From assembly GCA_964019335.1 (NCBI GenBank), contig OZ025661.1:524001-588000 (forward strand): 64,000 nucleotides of DNA, read 5' to 3'. This DNA comes from Diplonema japonicum (Eukaryota; Euglenozoa; Diplonemea; Diplonemida; Diplonemidae). This document shows, piece by piece, positions 18,142-29,452 of this stretch. The position numbers and the translations under genes are program-made. Numbering within the stretch: position 1 is the first letter of the stretch; each line of letters begins with the position of its first letter. The notes below the pieces were generated by a model. That model saw nothing but the letters and a program-made list of their open reading frames with translations, did no database searches and was not told the DNA's origin.

Positions 18142-21100
18142 TTATGGGTTAGTACAGAAATAAATAAAATACGGCTTAGGAGTGTAGCTAGCGCTCCCAT
18201 CTAGGAAGGCTAGTGTGCTCTTGTTGACTAACGTAGCCTTCGGCGGGTGGGACTGGTGTTGGGGTTTGATTGTTGAGATGCTCTGCAAGAAGCCGTGAAT
18301 GAGGGGAAACGGCAAACGACTGTTGTCGTCAAGCAAGACAAACTGCTCTGCACGCCCTTCATAGACGAAGCGGCCGGACTGGCCTGAGATGTAGAAGTAG
18401 AAACTTTCGATCTTACCTCGTTTAGCTAGAATCAAGAAAAGCTCAAAGACCCTCTCCACGACATTAAGGGATGAGGGAACGCCGCCTGCACCGAGCCACA
18501 GTGGAAAGCCTTTAAACTCTGGTACTTCTTTTGACTGCAACACCAAAAGGACTTTTTTACCTGTGCTCCTCACGAATGATATCATCAAATCATAAAGATG
18601 GTCATGCTGCAAGGTCTTCCTGCAGATGACGCCCTGCACCTCTTCTTCCCACAAATCGTTGCCTTGGGTGCTGAGGTGGGACTGGATCCGCGAGCTCATG
18701 GTGTCGATTTTTTCCACGAACTCACTGAAGCAGTTCCTCAGAGCAGTGTGAGGAACGCATCCGACATTGACAATGATGTGAAGCAGCAAGAAACCGCCCT
18801 GGCTATTGAGGCCTACCCCGCAGCCGGGAAGTCCTATGTGCTGCTCTTTAAGGATAAAAGAGTACAATTTGAGCTTTTGCTTAGCATCGACAGGGATGAG
18901 GTTCCATATTGGGACGTAGACGTATAGCATGTCGACTTCTTCTTCGTACGTGAGCGTGATGCATAGCTGCCTCACCTGAAGGTGGTAGTTCCTCCCACCA
19001 TCGTAGAAGATGGGTTTCTCGATCAACTTTTGTCGCTGTAACTCCTGCTGCAACGCATCAATCATCTTTTTTAACTTTAGTTTGTTCCCTCTAACCTCGG
19101 CTAAAAGCGTTGCGGCTGGTGCTTCGGAACATATTGGGGGCAGCTGGTCACGCGGCTTGTCGCTTAGGAGGGCATCTACATGTGTTTGATAACCTTCCAA
19201 ACATGTGCCCATTGACGCTATCACCTCACAAAGCGCAGTGCTCCTCGACAGTTCCAACGATATGGACAGGTGCATCGCTAGCTGGTTGGACCATGTAAGA
19301 GTCACAGTGCCACCGCACACCTGCCTACCAAGATGGTTCCCTTCCATTACACACTCGTAAAGGGCGATTTGTTTTCCAGGAGGGAGCGTGTGCATTTGCA
19401 GGTTGGGAAGAATAAGAGACATGACATGCAGCTCCTCCTTGATCAGTGTGACCTGATAAGTTCTTCCGTTCACTCTTACTTCACACGATCTGTTCAGCAA
19501 CTTCGGCGAAGGTGCATCATTCGCCTTGCTAAGCTCATGCAGTAAGTCCATCGCACGCGACTTGTAGAAGATCTGCTTTCTGCGCGTGTAGTCGGTTCCT
19601 ACCTTTGCAAGCATCTCGTTGGTTTCGAACACTTCGTCCACTTGAGGGCTGAAGACTGTCTTTGTCTCACACCTGTAAGGACAAACAAATACGGAGTCAT
19701 AAGCAGGGCCCTGCTTGCGCTGCTGAGCCCCGAGCATTCGTGACACACAAAACAGGCAGAACAGATGACCACATGCAAGCCTTGAAGGCAGTAACAATGT
19801 GTTCGTACATATCGTGCACTTGTAGCAGTCGGGGACTTCTATTGACATGCGGTCTTTATGTGGAAACTCTTCCGTCAGAAGCTTAAACATCACATCATCT
19901 TCATTGTGTTGTGCGCAGTCAGCAGGACGCATTTTGCCATCGCCTTCGATATTTCCACAGATTTTAACGCGCATGACTCCGTGGTCCCCAGAGGCACGCA
20001 GTTCCGTGTGTTCTTTACTTTCCCCTATGTCAGCAGGTGTCTCCCATGGGAAAGGCTTACCGCCAATAGACAAAAGGTCTCTCACCAGATTGACGTCTCC
20101 TAAGTTCACAGCTGTGTGAATGGCAGCATCGGTGTCATGGTTTTGGACATTGAGATGGCACCCCATTGCCATCAAGAGTCGCATGCATTGTCGCCTCTTG
20201 TTACTCACAGCCAACATTAAAGGAGTGTTCCCACTTGGATCCTTGATGTTTATCATGTACTTGTTGCTGATGACTGTCAAGACCCTTCTCGGCATGATTG
20301 TACATGGTTTCAGTGATGTAGGATAGTGAAAAGTGCTAAGGTGGTGCATGACTGGGACCATGGTCTCTGCATTGCTTGCATGGGGAGACAGATACTCGGA
20401 GTACTTCAGGCACTCCGTACAAGATGAACTGTATTACGTAAGTGGATAGTAAAACATATACCTTGACTTCATCCAGGTCTGGACAACACCAAGTTCACAG
20501 GGATTCCACGTGTCAAGGTGTTGAGGGATACAATCAGGGTCAGCTCTGGGTCAGTGAAATTAATGGTTAATCATACCCTATGAGCATCTTTACGATGCCC
20601 AACTCGGAGGGGTCGGAAAACTGGGAATAGTGAGAGATGGATTCGAGGGCATCATCCTGAGAACCGGCAAGGACGCATGCCTGCGAGATGGGGTGCAGCA
20701 TGGTGGAAGGGTGCGCAAGACGTGCACCATGCTTCAAGAGCTTTTTAACAATCTGAGCATGATTTTTATGACAGGCAAAGTACAGCGGCGTGTATCCGTT
20801 CACCTCATGAACATCAATCAGTACGTTGTTCTCAAGGAGCACGGTCACAACATCTACGTGACCGTTCCACACACTCAAGTGAAGCGCCGTCCGTTGCTTC
20901 AAGTCAGGGAGATCCAAAACTTCCTTCACCAAGCACTTCGGGTGTTTGGTAATAGTGAGCCTTGAAAGAAGGTTTTCACTCTCTTGTCTTCGCTTTAAAG
21001 TTCGGCCAAGCCAGTTTAGGTATTTCTTCGTGCTGTCAGCACCTTCGTAAGCAAGAATCTTAACCTCTTCAGCATTCAAGGTGTCTCCCTTCCACAAGTT

Positions 21101-21373
21101 CTCCGGCTGCATGTTCTTCAAAAGTGCAATAGCATCACGAAGACCGTTATGATGGTTGTAGACAGCAAGGCTGTGGATGATATTCTGCAGGTTTTTCGAG
21201 TGCGTCACTTGAGGATTATGAAGGACAAGGAAACTCAGCAAAACACCGTAGCCCTCTTTGTGTAGCGTCTGTATTCCAATAATTGAGTTTAGGGGTGTGC
21301 ATACCTTTAAGATTTTTGTTATGTCCCACCCGGACCGTATCTTACAGTGGAGGTTTGCATATTGGGGTTCCAT
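18142..21373 (-). CDS. ankyrin-repeat RING protein
   Basis: Three exons (20577-21373, 20462-20545, 18142-20428) encode 1,055 residues. Ankyrin repeats occur near residues 155-225 (RTALHLSVWNGHVDVVTVLL, GYTPLYFACHKNHAQIVKKLL) and again after the second intron (GNTPLMLAVSNKRRQCMRLLM, DAAIHTAVNLGDVNLVRDLL). A RING finger follows (CTICTNTLL, CGHLFCLFC, CPYRC). The last 550 residues have no repeat I recognise but contain Cys-poor alpha/beta sequence ending PKPYFIYF. Ankyrin-RING proteins are usually ubiquitin ligases that choose substrates through the repeats (compare plant XBAT types). The start follows a strong C/T run and TTACAG (AG 21385-21386). Confidence 0.75.
20429..20461 (-). other. 33-nt intron 2 of ankyrin-RING gene
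   Basis: GTATAT donor, ATACAG acceptor, phase 2; joins TWMKS to SCTECLKYSEY and so links the two ankyrin blocks in one frame. Confidence 0.7.
20546..20576 (-). other. 31-nt intron 1 of ankyrin-RING gene
   Basis: GTATGA donor, ACCCAG acceptor, phase 2; joins MLIG to ADPDCIPQ. Confidence 0.7.
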
Positions 21374-21384
21374 GATGACCCCTG

Positions 21385-21386
21385 CT
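21385..21386 (-). promoter_or_regulatory. candidate trans-splice acceptor of ankyrin-RING gene
   Basis: On the minus strand a run of about 25 almost pure pyrimidines is followed by CCATACTTACAG, 11 bases before the ATG; one of the clearest acceptor contexts in the window. Confidence 0.5.
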
Positions 21387-21466
21387 GTAAGTATGGATAG
21401 GGTTAGTGGTCGGATTAAAAAGAAGAAGAAAAAGATACGAGAACTGAAAAAAGGGAAGTTTTGAGA

Positions 21467-22018
21467 TCAAAGGGCAAGAAGCAAATGATTGTGAACAGTA
21501 CCGACAACATTACTGGGCGGGCATGTGGCGGTCCGAGTGGTTAAGTCGATCAGAATAGGGGCAAGGAGCCGAGGTGGGTGGCTGAGAACATGTGTGGTGT
21601 GATAAGCGGCCGCACAATAAGAATGAGCAAGAGCGAGGGCAGGGGGTGGTAGAGAAGGAGGGATGAATGACTCGATGCACTCAGTGCGAATATTCCACTG
21701 CAAATACTGAAGAATAATTTCCTGTGCAGCAAATAGATCTTGCCAATCATCATCGTCGTCATCATCATTCAATAAACTAGGCAACAGGGACGCTGCTCCA
21801 CTTACCTTACACACAAGTAACACAATACCCTCCTCCAAACGGTGCACGCCTTCCAGTACTTTCAACCCTGCTTCCTTTACAAGCAATACAATATTGAAAC
21901 TACACCTTCCTCTTACTACAGCAGGGAGTTCAGACTCCTCACAGATCTCTTCAGCCCGTGCCAGGATGCCACTCACTGACCATGCTACTTTCCGTCGCTT
22001 CGGGCGGCTCGCATCCAT
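21467..22018 (-). CDS. hypothetical protein
   Basis: 183 residues from MDASRPKRRKVAW at 22018; a GAACTAG acceptor is two bases before (AG 22021-22022). The first half is helical (VSGILARAEEICEESELPAV, VKEAGLKVLEGVHRLEEGIVLLV) after a nuclear-signal-like PKRRK. An Asp7 run follows. The second half is Pro/Ala/Leu-rich and less convincing. A GTAAGT after VCK could be a splice donor, so the C-terminal part may differ from the simple reading. No family recognised. Confidence 0.45.
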   Translation of the reverse strand: MDASRPKRRKVAWSVSGILARAEEICEESELPAVVRGRCSFNIVLLVKEAGLKVLEGVHRLEEGIVLLVCKVSGAASLLPSLLNDDDDDDDWQDLFAAQEIILQYLQWNIRTECIESFIPPSLPPPALALAHSYCAAAYHTTHVLSHPPRLLAPILIDLTTRTATCPPSNVVGTVHNHLLLAL

Positions 22019-22099
22019 TGCTAGTTCGGAGCTTGTGGAAGAAATAGTAACATGAAATAAGAAGTTACTGAAGAGATACAGAAAAGACTTTAACATCGG

Positions 22100-23052
22100 C
22101 TGCCCCCCCCAGGGCTAGGCCGGCAAGAAACGGGAAAACATTTCCGTTTCCGTTTCCTTATCTGTTTCCTTATTTTTCAGATGACTTAAGGAACGGCCCC
22201 AAAGTAAGGAAACGTTTCCGTTTCCGTTTCCTTATTTTCGAAAGAAAGCTTGGAAGCTTCGACATCATTCTCATTAAGCTTCCCTGCCGCTTCCTTATGC
22301 TTCGTGCATCAGCTTTTCTGCTTGCCTGACCCGAAGTGGTTGGTTACCTTGCTTATAAACTACCTAAGATCCATTGTATTAGATACACTGTTTGTCATTG
22401 GCGCGATAAGGGTCAGGAAAAAATAAGCTTTCAGGGGGAAGAAAAAACTAAAGAAGGGCACCTTCTTTCGTTCGCTTTTTTGTTTCTCTTCCTTTTTTTT
22501 TTTTTTTAACGACGTGCATTAAGACTGTGAAGTCCCCAGTAAAACTTAATTCCCGGTCCCCTCCCCCTTTTTTTGCGAAAGAAATTTAAAAAAAAAAAAA
22601 AAGCGCAAAAAAATGAACACCTCATATCTCTAAATCCCGTTTTAGCACTCCTTGTGCTCGGAGGAAACAAAAATTTGCTATCTTTTTAAACAAAGGCTAC
22701 AATGGCCTCGTTTCGCGACTCTCTTCAATGATTGACACTGCTCGGTCTGTTCTTGAAAGGAGAGTCCTCTCCCGAGAATTGCACCTAACGGGTTTTCAAG
22801 GTAAAAGTGCTACCATAGAAATCCCAAAAAACACTCCGGGTACCTTGCCACGAGTGCCAAGGCGACCACAATTTTCCCCGAAAATCTCTAACAGTGCTAG
22901 AATTCTGGAGAAAGATTTTCCCAAAATTCCTCAGGCCACTTTAGAGCAAGTCCAGGATTGACTAGAAGGGTTTTAGAGATGCGGGGCGTAAATAAATCGA
23001 ATCAGCAGTATTTTTCTTTTCATTTCTCTTACATTTCTATTCATTTCTTCCT
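22100..23052. other. intergenic with TTTCCG repeats
   Basis: From 22139 to 22240 a near-identical 24-base block of CGTTTCCGTTTCCTTAT type occurs twice (about 22139-22163 and 22213-22237). Further on are T and A runs (22492-22507, 22586-22602). ATCTCTAAA near 22626 and its complement TTTAGAGAT near 22973 may be remnants of a 350-bp inverted-repeat element. No gene is supported. Confidence 0.5.
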
Positions 23053-25704
23053 CTACATGCAAACTGCATAGCAGTTGGTCTCCGCCGCTTGAGGGATGGG
23101 GCAGAGGAATGGATTCTGAGACAGGTCACAGTTTGGGTAAGTGTTGTAAGGTGTGTGCAAGGGAAGCGAAGTCAGCTTGTTTTTGTTGACGTTCAAGACC
23201 GAAAGGTTGCGGAGAGAGGAGAAGTCGGGAATGGAAGAAAAACTGTTCTCACTGAGCCACAGGTATCTCAGCCCCTTCAGCCCGTCCAAGCTAGGGACTG
23301 CTCCGGAGATGGCGTTGTGACTGAGTTGGATCTGCTGCAGCGAGCCAACTCCGGCCAGACTGTCTGGGAATGTCCCGGAGATACTATTCTCGCTTAGCCT
23401 CAACACCTCCAGCCTTGTTAGGCCGCCGAGGGCGTCGGGCAGTGTACCAAGAAGGTTATTATTTGAAAGGTCAAGGCCAATAATGTGTCCATTCGCATCG
23501 CAGGTCACCCCTGCCCACGGGTCTTGGTAAGGCGACGGCGACCCAACAGGTGCAGGCGCCCCACAGGGCTGGTACTCAAGCCCGCTCAGCCAGTTGTCAG
23601 AAGCCACCCAGTTCGGTCCGCCTGTTGATTGATACAGAACCTCAAGAATTTCATGTTGTCCAGGAGGGAGTGGTGTCGGGGGTGGCAATGGTGGTGCCGT
23701 TGGAGACGGGGGAAAGGCACCACCACACTGAACAGGGACTGGATTCACAACGGGGTATTGTGATGTGTAGTGGCCAAAAAGGTTCAAGGGGTTGACCGAG
23801 GAATCAACTGCCACACCCCAGGAAGTCGACGCCAGGGATGGGATGCTATTAGCCCACCACCCGAAGGGGATCCAGGATCTTGTGTTCGCGTACAGCAGCG
23901 AAGGGTGGTCTGCAAAGGTATTCTGCGTGGGTGTTGATGTGAGGAGCTCTCTTTCTATTGAGGAGCGCATGAAGTCAGCATCTGCGATGATCTTCTGCAC
24001 TGTGTTCTCGTCATACCCCGACTCGTTCGCGATGACTCTCGCCAGGTTCACTGCCCCCAGTGTCCATTCTGCGGAGAACACCTCTTCGATCAAGGCTTTT
24101 GTGGCGTTCACATATCCTGCTGCCTGCTTGTTCGTGTTGATTTGGTTAGAGAATCCTTTTGCAACATTCACCGCTGGCTCGTTTCCTTGTCTCAGAAACA
24201 CGATGTATGCGACAGACCCTCCCAAGGGTGCGGCCGTGACGTTCAAGATCACAATGTACTCCATCGACTCACCTGAGATGTACGCCACCTTGTCCAGGAA
24301 GTCTTTCTTATTGAAGTCTTCTACAGGAGTTGTCACGTAGACGCCCACTGTAGGCGATGCTTCCACAGATGAGTTGGCGATGTACTTCGGTGTTGTGATT
24401 GTTGTGTATCCCACGCCTTTAGCAGACCCGTTTGCTTGCAATCCATACCCTGAAAGGTTCTTCAGCGTTTCCCAGAGGTTCTTGGTGGTGTTTGGACCGA
24501 GGTGTGCATCGATCTTTCTCGGCCCCAATGTGGTGGCGACCCATGTTTGGCAGTCGACAGCGAAGTCAGGAGAGTTTGCCTGACCCCATGACCAGACACC
24601 GGTTGTTTTGTTGTGTGTGCCTCCTTGTCTGAAGAAGACCCCGTTCCATGCAGAGAGGAGGAAACTTTCCAGGCCGGAAATCATGTCCTCTACCTCGCAG
24701 CGGAGCTCGTTGTATTTTGGTTTGTATGCAAGAACGTGCCGCAGTGCCATCAGTCCTGCGTGGAGGCTTGCTTGATTTTCGACAGAGACAGTTGCCCCCG
24801 CGTCTGGATTGGGTGAACCTGCATAGTAGAATACATTATTCGGTGCATAGTAGACGGCGCCGTGACCAGGTTTGGTCACGTCAGTGATTGGAACTTTCAA
24901 AGATCTGAAGGCGGGGACTGCATTGATAGCCAGCTGGAACTCGGGGGCGTCTTCTGGGATCTGTGAAATACTTCCATTCAAACGTCTTACAGCCGTGTTT
25001 AGAGGGCCCAATACCAAGGCCCATGCATTCTCTCCAAGAATCGGTTTGTAGTCATTCCACGTCCAGAGGTGCTTTAAGTCAGGGCAACGTGCATCCACCG
25101 TACCTTGAACCGCCCAGAAGTCTGCGACAAGACGAAACAGCAATGCATTTTGTTTTGAAAGACTTTCCATCTCATCCCCATAACAGATGCCACATGCCCC
25201 GTTCTGTGTTGGGTCCACACATGCTCCTGTAGAAAGGTCACCTTTGCACGGTGCATGGCCCTTGATATCTCCCAGCTGTGCTGTGCGTGCTTCCAACAAA
25301 ATGTTCCGATAATATGCTTCAGTGTTGTCGAAATTCCCTAAGATCCCACTTGCTATACCCCATACTGACCCATCATATATGTCCAAACCGAGAGATGAAA
25401 TCAGCTGTTCTGTCTGAAATGTGTATGCATTCATAGCTGTTGCATTGACAAGCCCTCCTGGTGCAGTGGAGCTGCCTTTGCACAAGTATATATAGGTCCC
25501 TTCTGTAAATTGTTTCAGTTTTAGAACATCTGGTACGTTGTTGAAATAGTCACGTGGCCAAGGCATGTATGACAGTGGCATCTTCGATCCACTTGCCACA
25601 TTGTTCTGGAGAAACCCTTGGAACCTTACCGGATCTGGGACGTCTAAGTTGCTGAACTTTGGAACTACACCCACAGCATACAGTGTTAGTACAATGGTTA
25701 ACAT
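23053..25704 (-). CDS. secreted protein with unknown N-terminal domain and plant-type LRRs
   Basis: 883 residues from MLTIVLTLYAVGVV, a signal peptide; the ATG follows a CTACAG acceptor by about 33 bases (AG 25738-25739). Residues about 20-620 are a large extracellular-looking domain with many N-glycosylation sites (NATA, NGSI, NKTT, NTTK, NLSG, NSSV) and a Cys cluster CVDPTQNGACGICYG. Aromatic and Asp/Glu-rich sequence such as DSVWGIASG/WTWNDYKPIL recalls alpha/alpha-barrel carbohydrate enzymes, but I cannot name it. A Pro-rich linker (SPTAPPLPPPTPLPP) leads to an LRR cap TGGPNWVASDNWL and about five LRRs (LDLSNNNLLGTLPDALGGLT). Likely secreted or wall-associated. Confidence 0.75.
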   Translation of the reverse strand: MLTIVLTLYAVGVVPKFSNLDVPDPVRFQGFLQNNVASGSKMPLSYMPWPRDYFNNVPDVLKLKQFTEGTYIYLCKGSSTAPGGLVNATAMNAYTFQTEQLISSLGLDIYDGSVWGIASGILGNFDNTEAYYRNILLEARTAQLGDIKGHAPCKGDLSTGACVDPTQNGACGICYGDEMESLSKQNALLFRLVADFWAVQGTVDARCPDLKHLWTWNDYKPILGENAWALVLGPLNTAVRRLNGSISQIPEDAPEFQLAINAVPAFRSLKVPITDVTKPGHGAVYYAPNNVFYYAGSPNPDAGATVSVENQASLHAGLMALRHVLAYKPKYNELRCEVEDMISGLESFLLSAWNGVFFRQGGTHNKTTGVWSWGQANSPDFAVDCQTWVATTLGPRKIDAHLGPNTTKNLWETLKNLSGYGLQANGSAKGVGYTTITTPKYIANSSVEASPTVGVYVTTPVEDFNKKDFLDKVAYISGESMEYIVILNVTAAPLGGSVAYIVFLRQGNEPAVNVAKGFSNQINTNKQAAGYVNATKALIEEVFSAEWTLGAVNLARVIANESGYDENTVQKIIADADFMRSSIERELLTSTPTQNTFADHPSLLYANTRSWIPFGWWANSIPSLASTSWGVAVDSSVNPLNLFGHYTSQYPVVNPVPVQCGGAFPPSPTAPPLPPPTPLPPGQHEILEVLYQSTGGPNWVASDNWLSGLEYQPCGAPAPVGSPSPYQDPWAGVTCDANGHIIGLDLSNNNLLGTLPDALGGLTRLEVLRLSENSISGTFPDSLAGVGSLQQIQLSHNAISGAVPSLDGLKGLRYLWLSENSFSSIPDFSSLRNLSVLNVNKNKLTSLPLHTPYNTYPNCDLSQNPFLCPIPQAAETNCYAVCM

Positions 25705-25749
25705 TTTCGTGTTTCTCTCCCTCTTCCCTTTGTTGTGCTGTAGCATACA

Positions 25750-26640
25750 TTACAAGGGGATTAAGAAGGAGAAGAAGAAATACATTCCTCAATTTATAAA
25801 AGTTGGGAGAATGCTTGAATGGCCAAGAACCCTAGCCAAACAAAGAAGAATCAGTGTTAGGTAATTCCCTTAAGGGAATTTGAGGGAATCTAGGAACAGG
25901 GAAGGGAACAATTCCTAAGGGGATGAGGAACAAGAGGGAAGGGAACAAGGGGGAAAAGAACAGAGGAAATTTAAAAAAAAAAGGGAACAAAGGTAGGGGC
26001 AGTGTTGGGTTGTTCCCTCAAGCAGTGTTGGGTATGACCCCTCCCCTCCCTTGGCTGAAAAATGGGACAAGAGGGGAATGGGTCAAGAGGGGACAACCAG
26101 AAAAAAATTTTTTTCTGGGGTCACATGGCACTCAGGCACCCTCAAAATGGACTTTTTTTTTATTTTTTTCATAGTGTCCAGGGTTAACCAATCACCTTTG
26201 GGTTTTGAAACCCAACCCAAGCAATTTTCGATTTTCGATCACAGTAATGATTGGTTTTTTTCTAATTTTGGATTGGTTTGATTGATCCAAAACACATATT
26301 TCTGGCAAAAAATACCAAGACCATGCTCAATTTTTTTTTTTTTTTTTTTTCAAAAACCCTATTTTGACAATCTAAGCCCATTCCAGCCATTAAAACCCAA
26401 AATAGAGCCTTATTTAAGGCCTTAACCATCTATCAATGAGCGTCTATATATAGATGATTTGAAAAAAATCTTTTACACAAAGGGCTTTCAATGCAATACA
26501 GCCTGGCCCTTTCTTGCCAGTGGGGTCCTGTGTGGAAAATATGAAAAATATAAACTAAATGCTGCCCTAACTTAACAAGAAAATGAAAAAATAAAAAAAA
26601 AAACGCCAACCCAAATTTACCCTTAAAAATCACTTCAAAA
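25750..26640. other. intergenic, strand-switch region begins
   Basis: Contains GGGAAC-rich purine repeats (25860-25960), two copies of CAGTGTTGGG (about 26003 and 26025) that match the ends of the small element at 28550, and T/A runs (26150-26170, 26329-26351). It marks the change from the minus-strand array to plus-strand genes. No gene recognised. Confidence 0.55.
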
Positions 26641-26674
26641 AAAGGCACCCAGAAAGAGGCTGGAAGAGGACGTT

Positions 26675-27420
26675 ATGAGTGATGGCAGCACTGATGGCTC
26701 ATCCCTATTATGCAATTTTGATACAAACAGTGATTCTGACACAAATTCGACCGATTCCAAGTCACAGCAGGGTGATTGGATGGCAAAGCTGGAGCAGTTA
26801 GGCATCCAGTTTCATGAAGATCGGAATCCTTGTGGACCCTGTTTTGACATCAAAGGCTCAATGCCATACCATATTCTCCCAAATGCTCATCCCAAACTTT
26901 ATTCAGGTCATAACTTTGAACAATGTGGCAAATGCGGCTAAAAAAGGTGTCTCCCTGGATCTTGATGCTGCTTCTCTGCATACCTTCCTAGTGTCCTTTT
27001 GTCAATGGACTTGGATATCAAGCCAGATTATTCTGATTACTGGTGCACTGGCTCCACGTTTCTCAACTACACCCCTGGGTATGCCACCATCATGTCAAGA
27101 GACTGCTTTTTGACTATTCTGGGAAATCTGTGTTTCCACAGCAAACAAACAAGCATGGTGACTTCTACCTATTGCAAAGGCCTCCCAGAGATCATGGATG
27201 CCCCAAAGAAGCAAGGCCACAAGCCCAAGGATGCACATCCCATGGGGACACAGTTCCACCAGCACACAAGCATCCTTTGCACCACAATGACATCAAGCCT
27301 GTGTGCTTTCTATCGACATTGGATGTCCAGTGAAGTCAAATTTGACCATCTGCCAAAAGAGAATGAAAGCTGGAAAGGACATCTTGTTCCCCACCAAGTG
27401 CATATTTACAACAATGGGTG
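26675..27420 (+). pseudogene. decayed PiggyBac-like transposase
   Basis: An acidic Ser/Asp/Thr-rich N-terminus (DSDTNSTDSKSQQ), then after a frame change LDIKPDYSDYWCTGSTFLNYTPGY and IMSRDCFLTILGNLCF, which is the entry of the PiggyBac DDE_Tnp_1_7 domain (YW...F..., MSR.RF..IL..LHF). Further on NDIKPVCFLSTL resembles the family's late KPVYFLST segment. Reading needs at least two frame changes, and no catalytic core is complete, so the copy is dead. Confidence 0.65.
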
Positions 27421-27639
27421 AGGTCAACAGTGAACAACACATCTGATGTACTTCTTATATTTCCATATTTCTGTAATCCCCACCACCAAATAACATGAAA
27501 GAGGTAAAGGAGACCAGTGACAGGGGGTTTATCTCAATTCTCACACTATTTCCTTTCTTTTTGTTCTCTGTTCCGTTTTTTTTCTTTTTTTTTTTCTTTA
27601 CTATTCTATTTACTTCTACTGCTGGTCCTGTGCGATCAT

Positions 27640-28122
27640 CTCTTCAATTGAACTGAAGAGGTCTGTGGTCTGCTGTGGTTTTTCAAGGAGTGCCTCTGCA
27701 AGGCCTTTGGCTCCCAGTTCTGCCCTCCCTGCTGCAGTACCCTTGCAGCTCATCACCAGGTGGTTCAGGGTGCAGCACTTCGTGCCACACAGCTGACATG
27801 GCTTTTGCTTTGGACCCTCACAGTAGTCCTTCAGCAGCAGGTGGTGTCCTGTCTTCAGTCAATTGATGCAGACTTTGGCTTTCCTGCCCAAGCTGTTTGT
27901 CTTTGGGGGTTCCTTGCCCTTTGTCAGCTTCTGGTAGGCTGTCTGCTTGTCCAGCTCTGCATCAATCCTGCACATTTCTGGAGCTTGTTTTTCACTGCTC
28001 CAAGGCTCGCTGGCTGCCTCTGTTGTTCCTTCACACCCATCACCAATTACTGTTTCCACTTGCCACCAGCCATGTTGTCTGCAAACAGTGATGTAATCAG
28101 TCCAGTGTCTGGGAACCCACAA
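27640..28122 (-). pseudogene. decayed frame with Cys-rich motif
   Basis: On the minus strand, from 28122, a frame of 87 codons is followed (different frame) by GPKQKPCQLCGTKCCTLNHL and a helical end LAEALLEKPQQTTDLF before a stop near 27620. Four Cys and a His are spaced like a small zinc-binding module, as often found at transposase C-termini. No intact gene. Confidence 0.3.
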
Positions 28123-28549
28123 AATCTTTTTTTTTTTTTTTTTTTATTTCCCCTCCCCACAACATACTTCTTCATAGGTGAGTCAGTCCCTTGGGCGAAC
28201 TTTGAGTGTTTCAAGATTTTCTTGAAGAACACTCTTACTATTTCATCATACTGCTAATACTGTTGCCCACCTGAGGAGCTGAAACTTTGAAGCTCCCTGA
28301 ATCTAAATATTTCACAACACACCATGTGTTGTGGTCGAAAATTCTCCAGACCCTCAGCCCTGACAGAATTTATGCAATAAACACAAATACAAATGCTGCA
28401 CATACTTGAAGCACTCCTCTCTGCAAGGTTACCTACCGAAGGTGAACAAAAGACTCACACCCACAAGTAAGTGGAAGCTTAGGCATGTGGAACCCTTCTG
28501 TGAGTTGGGGTTTGTGTCAGGGCTTGGGTTTGATAAAACTAAGTTTGAG

Positions 28550-28662
28550 CAGTGTTGGTCAGTCCCATCCCGTCCCCTAAAACAGAATACAGGCCTGGAT
28601 GGGACTCACAGGACTCCACAGGACGGGACTCGATGGGACTCACAGGACTCTCCCCAACACTG
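28550..28662. mobile_element. 113-bp MITE-like element
   Basis: Begins CAGTGTTGG and ends CCAACACTG, an exact 9-bp inverted terminal repeat. Inside are repeated GGGACTCACAGGACTC-type units. The same terminal motif appears at 26003, 26025 and 30266 (as the complement), so this is a small family in the window. No transposase for it is seen. Confidence 0.5.
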
Positions 28663-29162
28663 TCATTATTTTTGATAGTTTTGCAATTTTTTTTGGAAAA
28701 AAAAAAATGGGGAAAAAAAAAAGAGAAAAAAATCCTTGATTTTCTTTTTGACATACATGATGTGTTTACCTTTTTTTTTTTTTTCCTTCTTTTTTTCTTG
28801 TCTTCTCACATTTTATCACACACCTAAGCCAAGCTGTTGTTTCTACTTTCCACATCAAATGTTGTATTTGGATGTAATAGAAAAGGGGGGAAATAATAAA
28901 TAATATGTACAAGAGGAGGGTATGTTTATACAACCTGTGTAAACAGATCGGTTCCTTGCTTTCAGCACCATGCCCCTAATGTGCAATGTACAGCTCAACC
29001 CCTGCATTGCACTGCCTGTTTGTTGCACATATTTTCATGTTATCCCCCCCCCACCTGAAAATAATAGAAAGGAGATAAATATATGAGTTAAAGGAGGCTG
29101 GTGTTGGCAGCACCCTGCACAAGAACTGTCTACTTGATTACAGGGGGTGCACCACAGCTGAG
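28663..29162. other. intergenic
   Basis: A/T-rich sequence with poly-A and poly-T runs (28690-28785) and a short partial repeat at 29027-29066. No gene. Confidence 0.55.
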
Positions 29163-29452
29163 TTGTAGCTTCTTCTGCATTCTGTGTCATTTCCTTAATT
29201 ACCATGGCCAGGATGTAGCTTCTTCTGCATTCCACATCATGCCCTTAATCACTGCAGCCAGGTTGTAACTTCTTGCATTCCATGTCATTTCCTTAACCAC
29301 CACAGCCAGGTTGTAGCTTCTTCTGTGTTCTGCATTGTGTCCTTAATCACCGTGGCCGAGTTGTAGCTTTTTGTGTTCCGTGTCATTTCCTTAATCACGA
29401 TGGCTGGATGGCTGGGTTGTAGCTTCTTCTGCGTTCTGTGTTGTGTCCTTAA
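29163..29452. repeat. minisatellite, six units of about 50 bp
   Basis: TTGTAGCTTCTTCTGCATTC, followed by a TGTGTCATTTCCTTAAT-like part and CAC.(A/G)(T/C)GGCCAGG, repeats six times in head-to-tail order with unit lengths of about 45-57 bp. Units differ from each other at many positions, so the array is old and not recently homogenised. Confidence 0.8.

Noticed and set aside
22728-22961. Small open frame of 77 codons between genes
   Set aside because: No acceptor context, no family resemblance, and flanked by a possible inverted repeat.
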